Shown here piece by piece: positions 46,161 through 54,101 of a stretch of 64,000 bases of DNA (positions are counted from its first letter, which is position 1; each line of letters begins with the position of its first letter). Below the pieces are notes generated by a model. That model was not told the DNA's origin and searched no databases. It saw nothing but the letters and a program-made list of their open reading frames with translations. Made by a program: the position numbers and the translations under genes. The DNA is taken from assembly GCA_035544215.1 (NCBI GenBank), contig DATKHY010000007.1:496001-560000 (forward strand), written 5' to 3'. Origin of the DNA: Candidatus Binatia bacterium. GTDB lineage: Bacteria > Vulcanimicrobiota > Vulcanimicrobiia > Vulcanimicrobiales > Vulcanimicrobiaceae.

Positions 46161-47369
46161 CTAAGCGCCCATCGCAGAAATGGTCTCCGGAGTTACCAAC
46201 TTTGTGCCAGGAGCTGCTTCGTTTACAAGGGCATTTGCAGCCTCATAAAGGCCGGCTCGCAGCGGAGGATCAGGATATATAATCATTTTCTGTGGTGCCG
46301 CGCTCGTTGCGAGGCTGTTGCAAGCGCGCAGCAATGCTGCCATGCTGGGCTGAAAAGAGAAGGCCTTGACTTCGCAGTCTTCGGATAAATCGCCATTTCG
46401 TTTCATCTGGGTAACGCGCACGACGAAGAGCATGAATCGTAGGCTTTCGCGCAGTGCGACGAACAGGATGCGAAAGAGGTTCCCATCAGGAATTCGGACA
46501 GACGGGGCTCGATCTAGCGGGAGGGTGGTTGCTCCGTAGGTGAGAGACGTACGTGCATCCACTAAGACAGCTGGCGTCGCGTATTCGTCTGCCCACTTTA
46601 CCTCCTGCTGACACCACGGGCGGCTCTCGTAAATGTTGGTTCTCAAGATTATGATTACCGAATTGCCGACACCGCGCTCTAATTCCTCGGGCCAAAATGA
46701 TCCGGCTGGGATATCCTTCGCATCGTAAAAAGTCGTCAGTCCAAGAGCAGCAATTTGGTGAAGAAGCGCCTGTGCGAGGGGCAGTCCATCCGCTTTTGCA
46801 TGGCTGATGAAGAGCGTAAGGTTCGTTGCCGGATTGTTAGCAATTGTTCCAATAGAGTTAGACAGCTGCATTCTACAGTGGTGCAAGGCATTCAATGCCG
46901 CTATTGCCGGCCGAACTGCCGGCTCACCAAAGGAAGACGCTATGACTACCTGCGCATACTGAAGGTCGCCTGCCTTCTCAGTAAAAGCTCGCGCAGATTG
47001 CTCCTCGAGTGCGAAGGGCACTAACGTGCATCGGTCGCTCGAAGCTTGAACCTCACGGTAGTACTTCCTGATCCAATTCCAAAACTTCTTACTAGCTTTC
47101 TTAATTAGCGTACGATCGATGAACACCAGGACGACCGTATGGCAAAACCCACTAAGGGATTCGGCTGGAGAAAATTTAGGTGCGTTAGAAAAGAGTCTGA
47201 GTTGAATCCCAAGGTCGTCTCCAGTGGCGAGGTAGGAACCCGCATCCTTACCACCTTGGAGCGCCCGGACAAGCGCCTCCTCGTAGGGAGCTATCTCAAC
47301 GTCATCGCCGCGAAAAATAATAAGTTGTAACGGCTGATGTTTCATTTCGACGGCCTGCATCGGCTGCAC
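46161..47369 (-). CDS. TIR-domain protein with extra N- and C-terminal domains
   Basis: The 402-residue protein has a central TIR domain (about 185-310): NLTLFISHAKADG, TFYDAKDIPAGSFW, VIIILRTNIYES and RPWCQQEVKWAD. The Glu in the last segment is at the place of the catalytic glutamate of NAD-hydrolysing TIRs. The N-terminal 180 residues and the C-terminal 90 (QKMIIYPDPPLRAGLYEAANALV) are not assigned; the latter resembles partner domains found with TIR-SLOG pairs. It likely signals through NAD cleavage on infection. Start codon 47369 or 47345. The region looks lower in GC than its surroundings. Confidence 0.82.
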   Translation of the reverse strand: MQPMQAVEMKHQPLQLIIFRGDDVEIAPYEEALVRALQGGKDAGSYLATGDDLGIQLRLFSNAPKFSPAESLSGFCHTVVLVFIDRTLIKKASKKFWNWIRKYYREVQASSDRCTLVPFALEEQSARAFTEKAGDLQYAQVVIASSFGEPAVRPAIAALNALHHCRMQLSNSIGTIANNPATNLTLFISHAKADGLPLAQALLHQIAALGLTTFYDAKDIPAGSFWPEELERGVGNSVIIILRTNIYESRPWCQQEVKWADEYATPAVLVDARTSLTYGATTLPLDRAPSVRIPDGNLFRILFVALRESLRFMLFVVRVTQMKRNGDLSEDCEVKAFSFQPSMAALLRACNSLATSAAPQKMIIYPDPPLRAGLYEAANALVNEAAPGTKLVTPETISAMGA

Positions 47370-47406
47370 CGCCGAACCATTTGTGTGAGTTGCGTCGGTG
47401 TCACGA

Positions 47407-47913
47407 TTAGGCGTTTCTTATGCGAATTGGCCGGGAATTGCGAATAAGACGTTTGTCGCGTCGGTTGGCATCTTCGATTACCGCGCTCAAGTGCGTAGGG
47501 TTATCGATAATCGCTTCCCAACGTATCCAGACGGCATACCCGGTTTCGATGTTATCATGAAGGCGTTCCGGCACGGAAACTCTATTATTGATTATCGGCA
47601 AGGATGGAAGTTGTACGCCAATGAGGCCATGCTCAGCGTCAAGGGTTCCTTTGATTTCCATGTCAACATGTTTTCGCCCACTGGTCTGAGCACCACATAG
47701 CACGATCGTGCATGAGCTGCCTGTAATGTACTCCTGACGTATCACTCGCATGACGTAGTCTACGTTGTCGCTATCCACCTCGCGATCCAGAGAATGGTCC
47801 TCGACGACATCGTAAATACCACCAAAGGTCTGCGTGAACGCATCGTAGTAGCGCTGGTCACCTCGATGATGATAGCTCACGAAGACCCTGCGTTTTACGG
47901 GCGAAGATCGCAT
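47407..47913 (-). CDS. MTH538/ThsB-like TIR-fold protein
   Basis: The protein has about 168 residues from ATG 47913. It has the TIR-like MTH538 pattern: KRRVFVSYHHRGDQRYYDAF, then YVMRVIRQEYITGSSCTIVLCG and GRKHVDMEIKGTL. The same fold is used by ThsB of Thoeris to make a cyclic ADP-ribose-like signal. The longer frame from 47997 begins with residues that do not look like a protein. It heads the minus-strand trio followed by TIR and SLOG, 37 bp upstream of the TIR gene. Confidence 0.82.
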   Translation of the reverse strand: MRSSPVKRRVFVSYHHRGDQRYYDAFTQTFGGIYDVVEDHSLDREVDSDNVDYVMRVIRQEYITGSSCTIVLCGAQTSGRKHVDMEIKGTLDAEHGLIGVQLPSLPIINNRVSVPERLHDNIETGYAVWIRWEAIIDNPTHLSAVIEDANRRDKRLIRNSRPIRIRNA

Positions 47914-48256
47914 GCAAAATCTGCCTGTCTTTCTAGACTGAGGGCTTCTGGGCGCGCCCGCCCAGCGCCGAAAGTGCTGATACAATCGCTTGGCCATGCG
48001 CCGGTCCGCCGCAAGACCTGGATGTTATGTCACGTAGAGGGCGCGCGTAGTGGGCGCGGGTCGCTGCGGTCGAGGGCATCGGCTACGCCTTTCTGCATTT
48101 CGTGGGCATCGCGGCGAGCTGCTTTCTGTAGGGAGGATAATCCTGCCATAGCATACTTTAACCGCTACCTCTTGCGCCCCTACGGACGGTTACCTGTTAT
48201 CATAGCGCTGGTGGGAAGCCCACTTTTGTGCCCAAGGGTGGCGGGAAAAAGCACGC
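47914..48256. other. Intergenic region between divergent TIR-like genes
   Basis: The 343 bp hold the promoters of two divergent operons. TTGCGC near 48172 and a TATCAT stretch near 48199 before the plus-strand gene could be promoter elements, but spacing is unsure. A short open stretch ending at 48130 looks protein-like but has no start and is not called. Confidence 0.4.
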
Positions 48257-48730
48257 ATGAGCGACGACATCCAACACATCTTCATCAGCCACATCCACGA
48301 GGACGACGCGCGCCTGCCGGCACTCAAGGAGCTGCTGGCAAAACACGAGTATGACGTTCGCGACAGCTCGATTAACTCGACCAAGCCCAACGAGGCCAAG
48401 AACGAAGACTACATCAAACGAGAAATTCTTGCGCCGCAGATCGACTGGGCGAAGGCGCTGGTCGTATTGATTTCACCCGGTACGCACGAAAGCAGATGGG
48501 TTAATTGGGAAATCGAGTACGCCCACCAACAGGGTAAACGCGTTATAGGCGTATGGGACCGTGGTGCGCAGGACGCCGATCTCCCAGAGACCCTCTCAAA
48601 ATACGGCGATGCGCGCGTAGTCGGTTGGCACGGACAGCGCATCATCGATGCGATCAACGGAAAGGACGAGTGGGACAACGTCGATGGCACGCCGCGCGAT
48701 GAAGCTGACATCCCACGGCATAACTGTTGA
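48257..48730 (+). CDS. Second MTH538/ThsB-like TIR-fold protein
   Basis: The 157-residue protein has the full pattern of this fold: QHIFISHIHEDDARLPALKELL, then EDYIKREILAPQIDWAKALVVLISPGTHESRWVNWEIEYAHQQGKRVIGVW. A Glu in the WEIEYA segment matches the catalytic position of TIR NADases. Its stop overlaps the TTG start of the Nmad2 gene by 4 bp. It thus belongs to a plus-strand operon with nucleotide-modification-associated genes rather than to the opposite TIR-SLOG trio. Confidence 0.83.
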   Translation: MSDDIQHIFISHIHEDDARLPALKELLAKHEYDVRDSSINSTKPNEAKNEDYIKREILAPQIDWAKALVVLISPGTHESRWVNWEIEYAHQQGKRVIGVWDRGAQDADLPETLSKYGDARVVGWHGQRIIDAINGKDEWDNVDGTPRDEADIPRHNC

Positions 48731-49341
48731 AGCTCTACTCCTATGTGATCGCGCGCGACTTCGGCTTCGCTCCTAACCCCTTCTATGGCTTTTGTACGCT
48801 CGCGACTTGTAAACCGAGGATTCGTAAAGGGGCATCGATCGGGGACTGGATCGTCGGAACTGGCTCGACGAAATACGATCTACACGGACACCTCGTATAT
48901 GCGATGCGAGTGACAGAGGATCTAGCCTTCGACGATTATTGGAGCGACCCGCGCTTCGTACATAAGCGACCGAATCTGCGCGGCAGTCTCAAACAATGGT
49001 TCGGCGACAACATCTATCACCGCAATCCTCGCACAGGCCGCTGGATCCAGGAGAATTCGCACCATAGCCGCGGCACAGGAAGACCGTTCAAGAGCAACAT
49101 TGACCACGACACGCAGACTGATCGCGTGCTGATATCGGACGACTTCGTGTACTTTGGTGGATCCGCGCCACGTATACCTGCCCCATTTCGTACCGGGAAC
49201 AAGCTCTGGAAGAACGGCGCGAGCCACAAGGGCAACTTCACCGACGCTTACATCGAGCGCGTCGTCGAGTGGCTGCGTTCCTTAGGATCGTGGGGATGCG
49301 TTGGCGACCCGGCTGAGTTCGCGAAGATCAAGTGGGCGTGA
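48727..49341 (+). CDS. Nmad2-domain (nucleotide-modification-associated) protein
   Basis: The 204-residue protein starts at TTG, overlapping the previous stop. It begins LKLYSYVIARDFGFAPNPFYGFCTLATCKPRIRKGASIGDWIVGTGS, which is the diagnostic pattern of the Nmad2 domain described by Aravind and co-workers from DNA-modification gene neighbourhoods. No reaction is established. The domain is thought to act on, or recognise, modified bases or nucleotides. Its stop overlaps the ATG of the MazG-like gene (TGATG). Confidence 0.82.
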   Translation: MKLYSYVIARDFGFAPNPFYGFCTLATCKPRIRKGASIGDWIVGTGSTKYDLHGHLVYAMRVTEDLAFDDYWSDPRFVHKRPNLRGSLKQWFGDNIYHRNPRTGRWIQENSHHSRGTGRPFKSNIDHDTQTDRVLISDDFVYFGGSAPRIPAPFRTGNKLWKNGASHKGNFTDAYIERVVEWLRSLGSWGCVGDPAEFAKIKWA

Positions 49342-50471
49342 TGACGACGAACCGCTGGCTCATTCCTTACGCGAAGGCAGCCAGAACCTCGGATATTTTC
49401 CGCGGACGCCCGGACCACACGCTTCTGATCGCCGCGGGGCTGCTCGGCGAAGCCGGGAGCGTCCTTGCCGAAGTCAAGAAGCGTCAGCGGGAGGAGGATG
49501 TCTACCCGGACTATCTCGATTCACTTGGCGAAGAGCTCGGTGACTCGCTATGGTATCTCGTCCGCCTTATCGATCTGCTCGACCGTCCGCTGCTGAGATC
49601 CATTGCGAGGGAGCGCGTACGCGCAAACCGCAGGCCCGCCCTGGCGAGCGCTCTCGACCTCGGCGCTGCGGCTGGCCGCATCATTTCGACACTCAAACTC
49701 CGAGATAGTATCGCGCTGCGACAAGCACTGTGCGCCGCCTGGGCGTCGCTTGAGCGGGTTGCGCGCGCCTACGGAAAGACGCTGGAGCAGGCCGCTAATG
49801 ACAACCTTCTCAAGACGCAGAGTCGTTGGCCGAGCGAAAGGACGAGGCCGGCCTGGCCCCGCCCTTCAGATTACCATCCGCTGTTTGATGCCGACGTGCC
49901 GCCCGAGGATCAGCTGCCGCGCAGCATGGAGTTCGAGTTCATCGAGCGCGGACGTGGTGAACGCAAGCAGGTCGTCCTCCGTGCTAACGGCATCAATGTC
50001 GGTTCGCGCATTAACGACAATATCACAGACCCGGATCATTATCGCTATCACGACATTTTTCACCTTTCATATGCAGTCTTTCTCGGATGGTCGCCTGTGA
50101 TTCGAAACGTGCTGCGCTGCAAGCGAAAGAGTAACCCGGAACTGGACGAAAATCAAGATGGAGCGCGCGCTGTCATCATAGATGAGGCGATCTCCGCCAC
50201 CGTCTTTAGCAGAGCGAAACACACGCGTTACTTCGAGGACGCGACACAGGTCGACTACGATCTGCTCAAGATCATCGCGGAGTTCGTTCGCGGCTACGAA
50301 GTTGAAGCGATACCTGCATGGCAATGGGAACACGCAATCCTTGAAGGGTTTCGGGTCTTCCATCAGCTCAGAGCGAACCACGGCGGTCGCGTATCCGTGA
50401 ACCTGCCCCAACGATCGCTCGTATACCGTAAGCCGCAAAGGAGACGAGCGGGCCGCATGCGGAAGCGATAA
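49341..50471 (+). CDS. MazG-like nucleotide pyrophosphohydrolase with C-terminal extension
   Basis: The 376-residue protein has an N-terminal MazG-like all-alpha domain (LLIAAGLLGEAGSVLAEVKK, then SLGEELGDSLWYLVRLIDLL) with the paired acidic residues that bind Mg. The remaining 230 residues are of unknown fold but contain DPDHYRYHDIFHLSYAVFLGW, a His/Asp-rich motif that could bind metal. MazG enzymes remove unwanted or modified NTPs. The ATG at 49341 overlaps the Nmad2 stop and is preferred over GTG 49332. Confidence 0.8.
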   Translation: MTTNRWLIPYAKAARTSDIFRGRPDHTLLIAAGLLGEAGSVLAEVKKRQREEDVYPDYLDSLGEELGDSLWYLVRLIDLLDRPLLRSIARERVRANRRPALASALDLGAAAGRIISTLKLRDSIALRQALCAAWASLERVARAYGKTLEQAANDNLLKTQSRWPSERTRPAWPRPSDYHPLFDADVPPEDQLPRSMEFEFIERGRGERKQVVLRANGINVGSRINDNITDPDHYRYHDIFHLSYAVFLGWSPVIRNVLRCKRKSNPELDENQDGARAVIIDEAISATVFSRAKHTRYFEDATQVDYDLLKIIAEFVRGYEVEAIPAWQWEHAILEGFRVFHQLRANHGGRVSVNLPQRSLVYRKPQRRRAGRMRKR

Positions 50472-50477
50472 GTACCA

Positions 50478-51467
50478 ATGACCGCCCGGCGCTACTTCAG
50501 AGTTTCCCCAGGCTTGATTCTGTCGACGACGCCGGTGTTCGAAACGTATTGGCGCTTTGCGTACGAGCGACAGGAAATCTTCTATCGGCGTTTGTCAGGC
50601 GATCCGCAGCCATGGACCGACGACGCCATCTTACGCGCATTCCGCTTCACGAACGTCTACCGCGCGTCCGACCGTGTCAGCCAATATCTCATCCGCCACG
50701 TTATCTACGAAGGCTCACAGACGACCGACGAGATATTCTTTCGAGTCTTCCTCTTCAAGATATTTAACCGGATAGAGACGTGGGAGCGTCTTGTCGAGAG
50801 TCTGCAACAACCGGCATGGTCGACGTTTGACTTCCGTCGCTACGATCGCGTATTGGGCGATCTTATGCGGCGAGGCGAACGCATTTACTCCGCAGCATAC
50901 ATCGTACCACCGCCCGACCTTGGTCGGGTGCGGAAGCACTCGAACCACCTGCTGTTACTGACCATGATGATGCGCGATCGGCTGCCAGACCGCCTGGCGG
51001 AAGCGCGTAACTTGCGCGAGACATTCGAACTCCTACGCGCGTATCCGTCTCTCGGAGATTTTCTCGCGTTTCAGTTCTCCATAGATCTCAACTATGGACC
51101 ATTCTTGAACTTTTCGGAAATGGAGCATGTCGTCGCCGGCCCTGGAGCACGAAGCGGCATCCGAAAAGCATTCAGCGACGCGGGGGGACTATGCGACGAG
51201 GATGTGATCCGCGCGGTCGCCGAGCACGCGAGTCGAGAGTTCGCGGCTCGTGGACTGTCTTTTCGGTCACTCTGGGGCCGGTCCCTACAGTTAATCGATT
51301 GCCAAAACCTATTCTGCGAGGTGGACAAGTACTCACGGGTGGCGCATCCCACGGTAGCTGGGCTCGGGCGTACGCGCATCAAGCGTCGCTTCGCTGCGCC
51401 GAAGGCTACATTTGAACATTGGTATCCGCCGAAGTGGCGCCTAGCGATGAACCGCGCTGTCCCCTAA
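50478..51467 (+). CDS. HMUDK helical domain / aGPT-pyrophosphorylase-like protein
   Basis: The 329-residue protein has the pattern ILRAFRFTNVYRASDRVSQYLIRHVIY near residues 50-80, followed by helical segments. This matches the helical domain known from 5-hydroxymethyl-dUMP DNA kinases and from alpha-glutamyl/putrescinyl-thymine pyrophosphorylases of phages that hypermodify thymine. No P-loop kinase domain is attached. It probably acts on, or recognises, modified thymines or their precursors. It is 6 bp from the MazG-like gene and in the same operon. Confidence 0.72.
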   Translation: MTARRYFRVSPGLILSTTPVFETYWRFAYERQEIFYRRLSGDPQPWTDDAILRAFRFTNVYRASDRVSQYLIRHVIYEGSQTTDEIFFRVFLFKIFNRIETWERLVESLQQPAWSTFDFRRYDRVLGDLMRRGERIYSAAYIVPPPDLGRVRKHSNHLLLLTMMMRDRLPDRLAEARNLRETFELLRAYPSLGDFLAFQFSIDLNYGPFLNFSEMEHVVAGPGARSGIRKAFSDAGGLCDEDVIRAVAEHASREFAARGLSFRSLWGRSLQLIDCQNLFCEVDKYSRVAHPTVAGLGRTRIKRRFAAPKATFEHWYPPKWRLAMNRAVP

Positions 51468-51519
51468 TCGCTAAGACCATAGAGCCTGTTTTACGGACAA
51501 GAGAGAATCGAGGTACATC

Positions 51520-52305
51520 TTGCGCCACTATCGTGACCCACTTGTCCCCGAAATGAAGATCCAAATACATCGTCAGTTGTATCGATTCCGAAATGCGGAG
51601 GCGCTAAGATTTGCTTTTAGACAGATGCTCGAGACCGTGCGACCTTGGATGACCGAAACAGTCAGCCGCATAAATCAGACGTATCATGTGGGCCGAGTTA
51701 ACCAAACCACCGCAGAGGTAAAGCTCGCGGATATCGGCAAGCGGCCTGGCCTAACGTGGAACGAAGGAGAAATAGGCGAGTACGCGTTGCCGTCCAGGGC
51801 CGCCTATGTTGCGGCTATGCAGGTTGAGCTCGATGCGGAGTTGACCCTGTTAACTTTAGATGGCATAGTGACGGGTCTCGTAAATGCCTTGACCCTGGAG
51901 GACCGACCTCTCGGCGTTGGCGGAGCGTTGGAGGGTGATGTCAGATTAGATGTGTTGTTAGACGCCGCCGCAAATTTTGTGCGTCATCGGTCAGAATGGT
52001 TAACGGCGGTGCGCGACGGCAGACCACTCGAACGCCGACAGTTGGAGTCAATCGAACCTCTAGCTCGATCGATTTCCGGCAACGCGAAACTGTCGAGCGG
52101 CGCCGCCGCTAGCTTTCTTTTTGACTTTCCGATGCCGATGCTCGCGGTCTTAGACATTATTGCTGGCTACGACCGCGCGAGCTGTGTGAGTTACGCTCTA
52201 ATCGAGGACCGGATCGTCGCGCTTGGCCACACCATTATAGAGCACGAGTTTGTCGCGTGGATGACACAGCCGAACACGCGGCGTTCGCAGCGACAGCGAC
52301 TCTAA
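51520..52305 (+). CDS. Hypothetical protein in the nucleotide-modification operon
   Basis: The 261-residue protein starts at TTG with a gagg site about 8 bases before it. It is helical, with Leu/Ala-rich stretches (AMQVELDAELTLLTLDGIVTGLVNAL, LLDAAANFVRHRSEWL) and no recognisable catalytic motif or membrane segment. It may be a structural partner of the preceding proteins, from which it is separated by 52 bp. No family was recognised. Confidence 0.6.
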   Translation: MRHYRDPLVPEMKIQIHRQLYRFRNAEALRFAFRQMLETVRPWMTETVSRINQTYHVGRVNQTTAEVKLADIGKRPGLTWNEGEIGEYALPSRAAYVAAMQVELDAELTLLTLDGIVTGLVNALTLEDRPLGVGGALEGDVRLDVLLDAAANFVRHRSEWLTAVRDGRPLERRQLESIEPLARSISGNAKLSSGAAASFLFDFPMPMLAVLDIIAGYDRASCVSYALIEDRIVALGHTIIEHEFVAWMTQPNTRRSQRQRL

Positions 52306-52573
52306 GGCGATTCTGTAGCTTGCTCATTCGTCTAGCCATCTTTGAGCCGTGCCCGTGTGTAAGCATCTGGAGTACTCATAGCGAGCTGCTGTGTCGGAAA
52401 TGGCCGTTACCGCTGATAACTGAGAGTTGGTCGCCCGGCCGAGCTTGGTATCGATCGGGCACGCTTTCCGGCCTTGTTGCCCGTAGCTCGCCGCCTCCCC
52501 GCCGGTTCCGGAACCCTCCGCATCCCGTGCTGGGTCCGGCGTAAGGTCCGCGAAGTGCGGGCCACCTGCAGCG

Positions 52574-53326
52574 TTGAATGGGAAAAAAGTGACGGTGCTC
52601 CGAGAAGTCTTCGACTCGATAGCCTACTGCAAGAATGTCGCGCTGTGCCAACGCGGGGACGGATCGCACCCCTGCACCAAGATCGTCCGGTCCCAGCACG
52701 TCCCTGACGACGAGTTCCAACTCCCAGAGCCGTGGCGCGGCCAGATCGACAAAGCGCGCATCCTGTTCGTAGGTTCCAACCCTTCGATCGGCGACGATCG
52801 CTATGCCCTTCAGTCTTCGCCGGCAAAGCAGGTCTGGGAGTCGCAGCATCTCGCGTTCGGCGGCGGGAGCCGGCAATACGTCATAGACGGCATGAGAACG
52901 ACTAAGGCCGATGGGTCGCCCGGCCGCCTCGTACGCTACTGGTCGTCGATTCAGGCTCGTGCTCGCGAGCTGATCCCAGGCGCGGTCCCGGGCGAGGACT
53001 ACGCGATTTCTGAAGTCGTGCACTGCAAGTCCAAGGGCGAAGACGGAGTCGCCCAAGCCGGCCAAACGTGCTATGCCATGCATGCGACGGCCGTGTTTTC
53101 GGTCGCGGCTGCCAAGGTCATAATCGTGCTTGGCAAGTTCGCCAAGGAACGAATAATAGGGGGCGTGGCCGCTCCTGTAGCTCCCTCACAGCTGGAACTG
53201 GGAGGCCGAATACGGACCCTACTATTCTTGCCCCATCCCAACGCTCGAGGCGTAAGGAAGGCTCTTTCAGCGCATTATGCCTACGCAGATTTGGAGGCGG
53301 TCAAAAAGCGAATCGCAGACCCATGA
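52574..53326 (+). CDS. Possible uracil-DNA-glycosylase-like protein
   Basis: The 250-residue protein contains RILFVGSNPSIGDD and, near the end, TLLFLPHPNARGVRK. These resemble the two active-site motifs of the UDG superfamily (GxNPS-like and HPNxRG-like). Between them are EVVHCKSKGEDGV and three cysteines. The N-terminal part also has paired cysteines (CQRGDGSHPC). If correct, it would remove or recognise an unusual base, which fits its neighbours. The start is uncertain: TTG 52574 or GTG 52589. Confidence 0.5.
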   Translation: MNGKKVTVLREVFDSIAYCKNVALCQRGDGSHPCTKIVRSQHVPDDEFQLPEPWRGQIDKARILFVGSNPSIGDDRYALQSSPAKQVWESQHLAFGGGSRQYVIDGMRTTKADGSPGRLVRYWSSIQARARELIPGAVPGEDYAISEVVHCKSKGEDGVAQAGQTCYAMHATAVFSVAAAKVIIVLGKFAKERIIGGVAAPVAPSQLELGGRIRTLLFLPHPNARGVRKALSAHYAYADLEAVKKRIADP

Positions 53327-54093
53327 GTACCGCAAGAGCAATGGACGACGAGACCTTTCTCGCATTCATTCGCAATAGCGTCGCAGCATATGACCTCGAG
53401 ACGCTCGAGAAAGCCGTCAAGACGCTTAACGACAACATAGCAAGTCGCCGTTGGGGCAAGCCTCCTGGTCTAGAGGTTGGGTCTCACGTTGCGGCGGTCG
53501 ATTTCGATGGGGTCTTCGGTTGGTACGGGACCGTTATCAGGATGACAGGGCAAGGTTGTATCATCGAACCGCCTGGCGCGAAGTATACGCAGCGGATCTC
53601 CTTCAAGAGATTCATAATGCGCATCGTGGATGAGTTTGAATGGAATCGCGCGTGCCTGGCGGCGGAAGAGCGCGCGCGTGAGTTCGCCGAAACAAAAGTT
53701 CGAGAAGCTGCGGAATTAGAAGCGGACCGGAACGACGCAATTAAAAATCGCGCCCAGACAGCTCAACGCCCCAAAACTTTGCTGGCGATGAATGGTGGCG
53801 TAAGTGTGTACCGAGGTGCGTTAGTTCACGCTTATCGTCCCGACTGGGATGATCACGAGTACGGCGTGGTAGTCGGCGTGACGCCGAAGGCCCTAGATCT
53901 AAGCAGCCCGGAGACCACCTGGACTCGCCGAATCATCGCGGCTAAACACGAGATTGAGCTGCTCGATGAAGTGCAATGGCAACTGGTCGACGCCGAACTG
54001 CGACGCCGTCGAGAGGAGTACGAAGCGGCGGAGGAGTCTGGGAAGACCAGCGATCTAAGGGACTATAGCAAGGTGCAGATTCCACTAGGCTAA
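53323..54093 (+). CDS. Hypothetical protein with repeated beta-rich module
   Basis: The 256-residue protein has two related segments: GLEVGSHVAAVDFDGVFGWYGTVI and GGVSVYRGALVHAYRPDWDDHEYGVVVGV. Each looks like a small SH3-like or chromo-like beta barrel, flanked by helical, charged parts. This layout suggests a DNA- or protein-contact protein. The ATG overlaps the stop of the UDG-like gene by 4 bp, so the two are coupled. No family was recognised. Confidence 0.62.
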   Translation: MSTARAMDDETFLAFIRNSVAAYDLETLEKAVKTLNDNIASRRWGKPPGLEVGSHVAAVDFDGVFGWYGTVIRMTGQGCIIEPPGAKYTQRISFKRFIMRIVDEFEWNRACLAAEERAREFAETKVREAAELEADRNDAIKNRAQTAQRPKTLLAMNGGVSVYRGALVHAYRPDWDDHEYGVVVGVTPKALDLSSPETTWTRRIIAAKHEIELLDEVQWQLVDAELRRRREEYEAAEESGKTSDLRDYSKVQIPLG

Positions 54094-54101
54094 GGCAGTA
54101 A

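Noticed and set aside
48040-48130. Short protein-like stretch before the plus-strand TIR gene
   Set aside because: No start codon, no ribosome site and no match to a family; could be chance.
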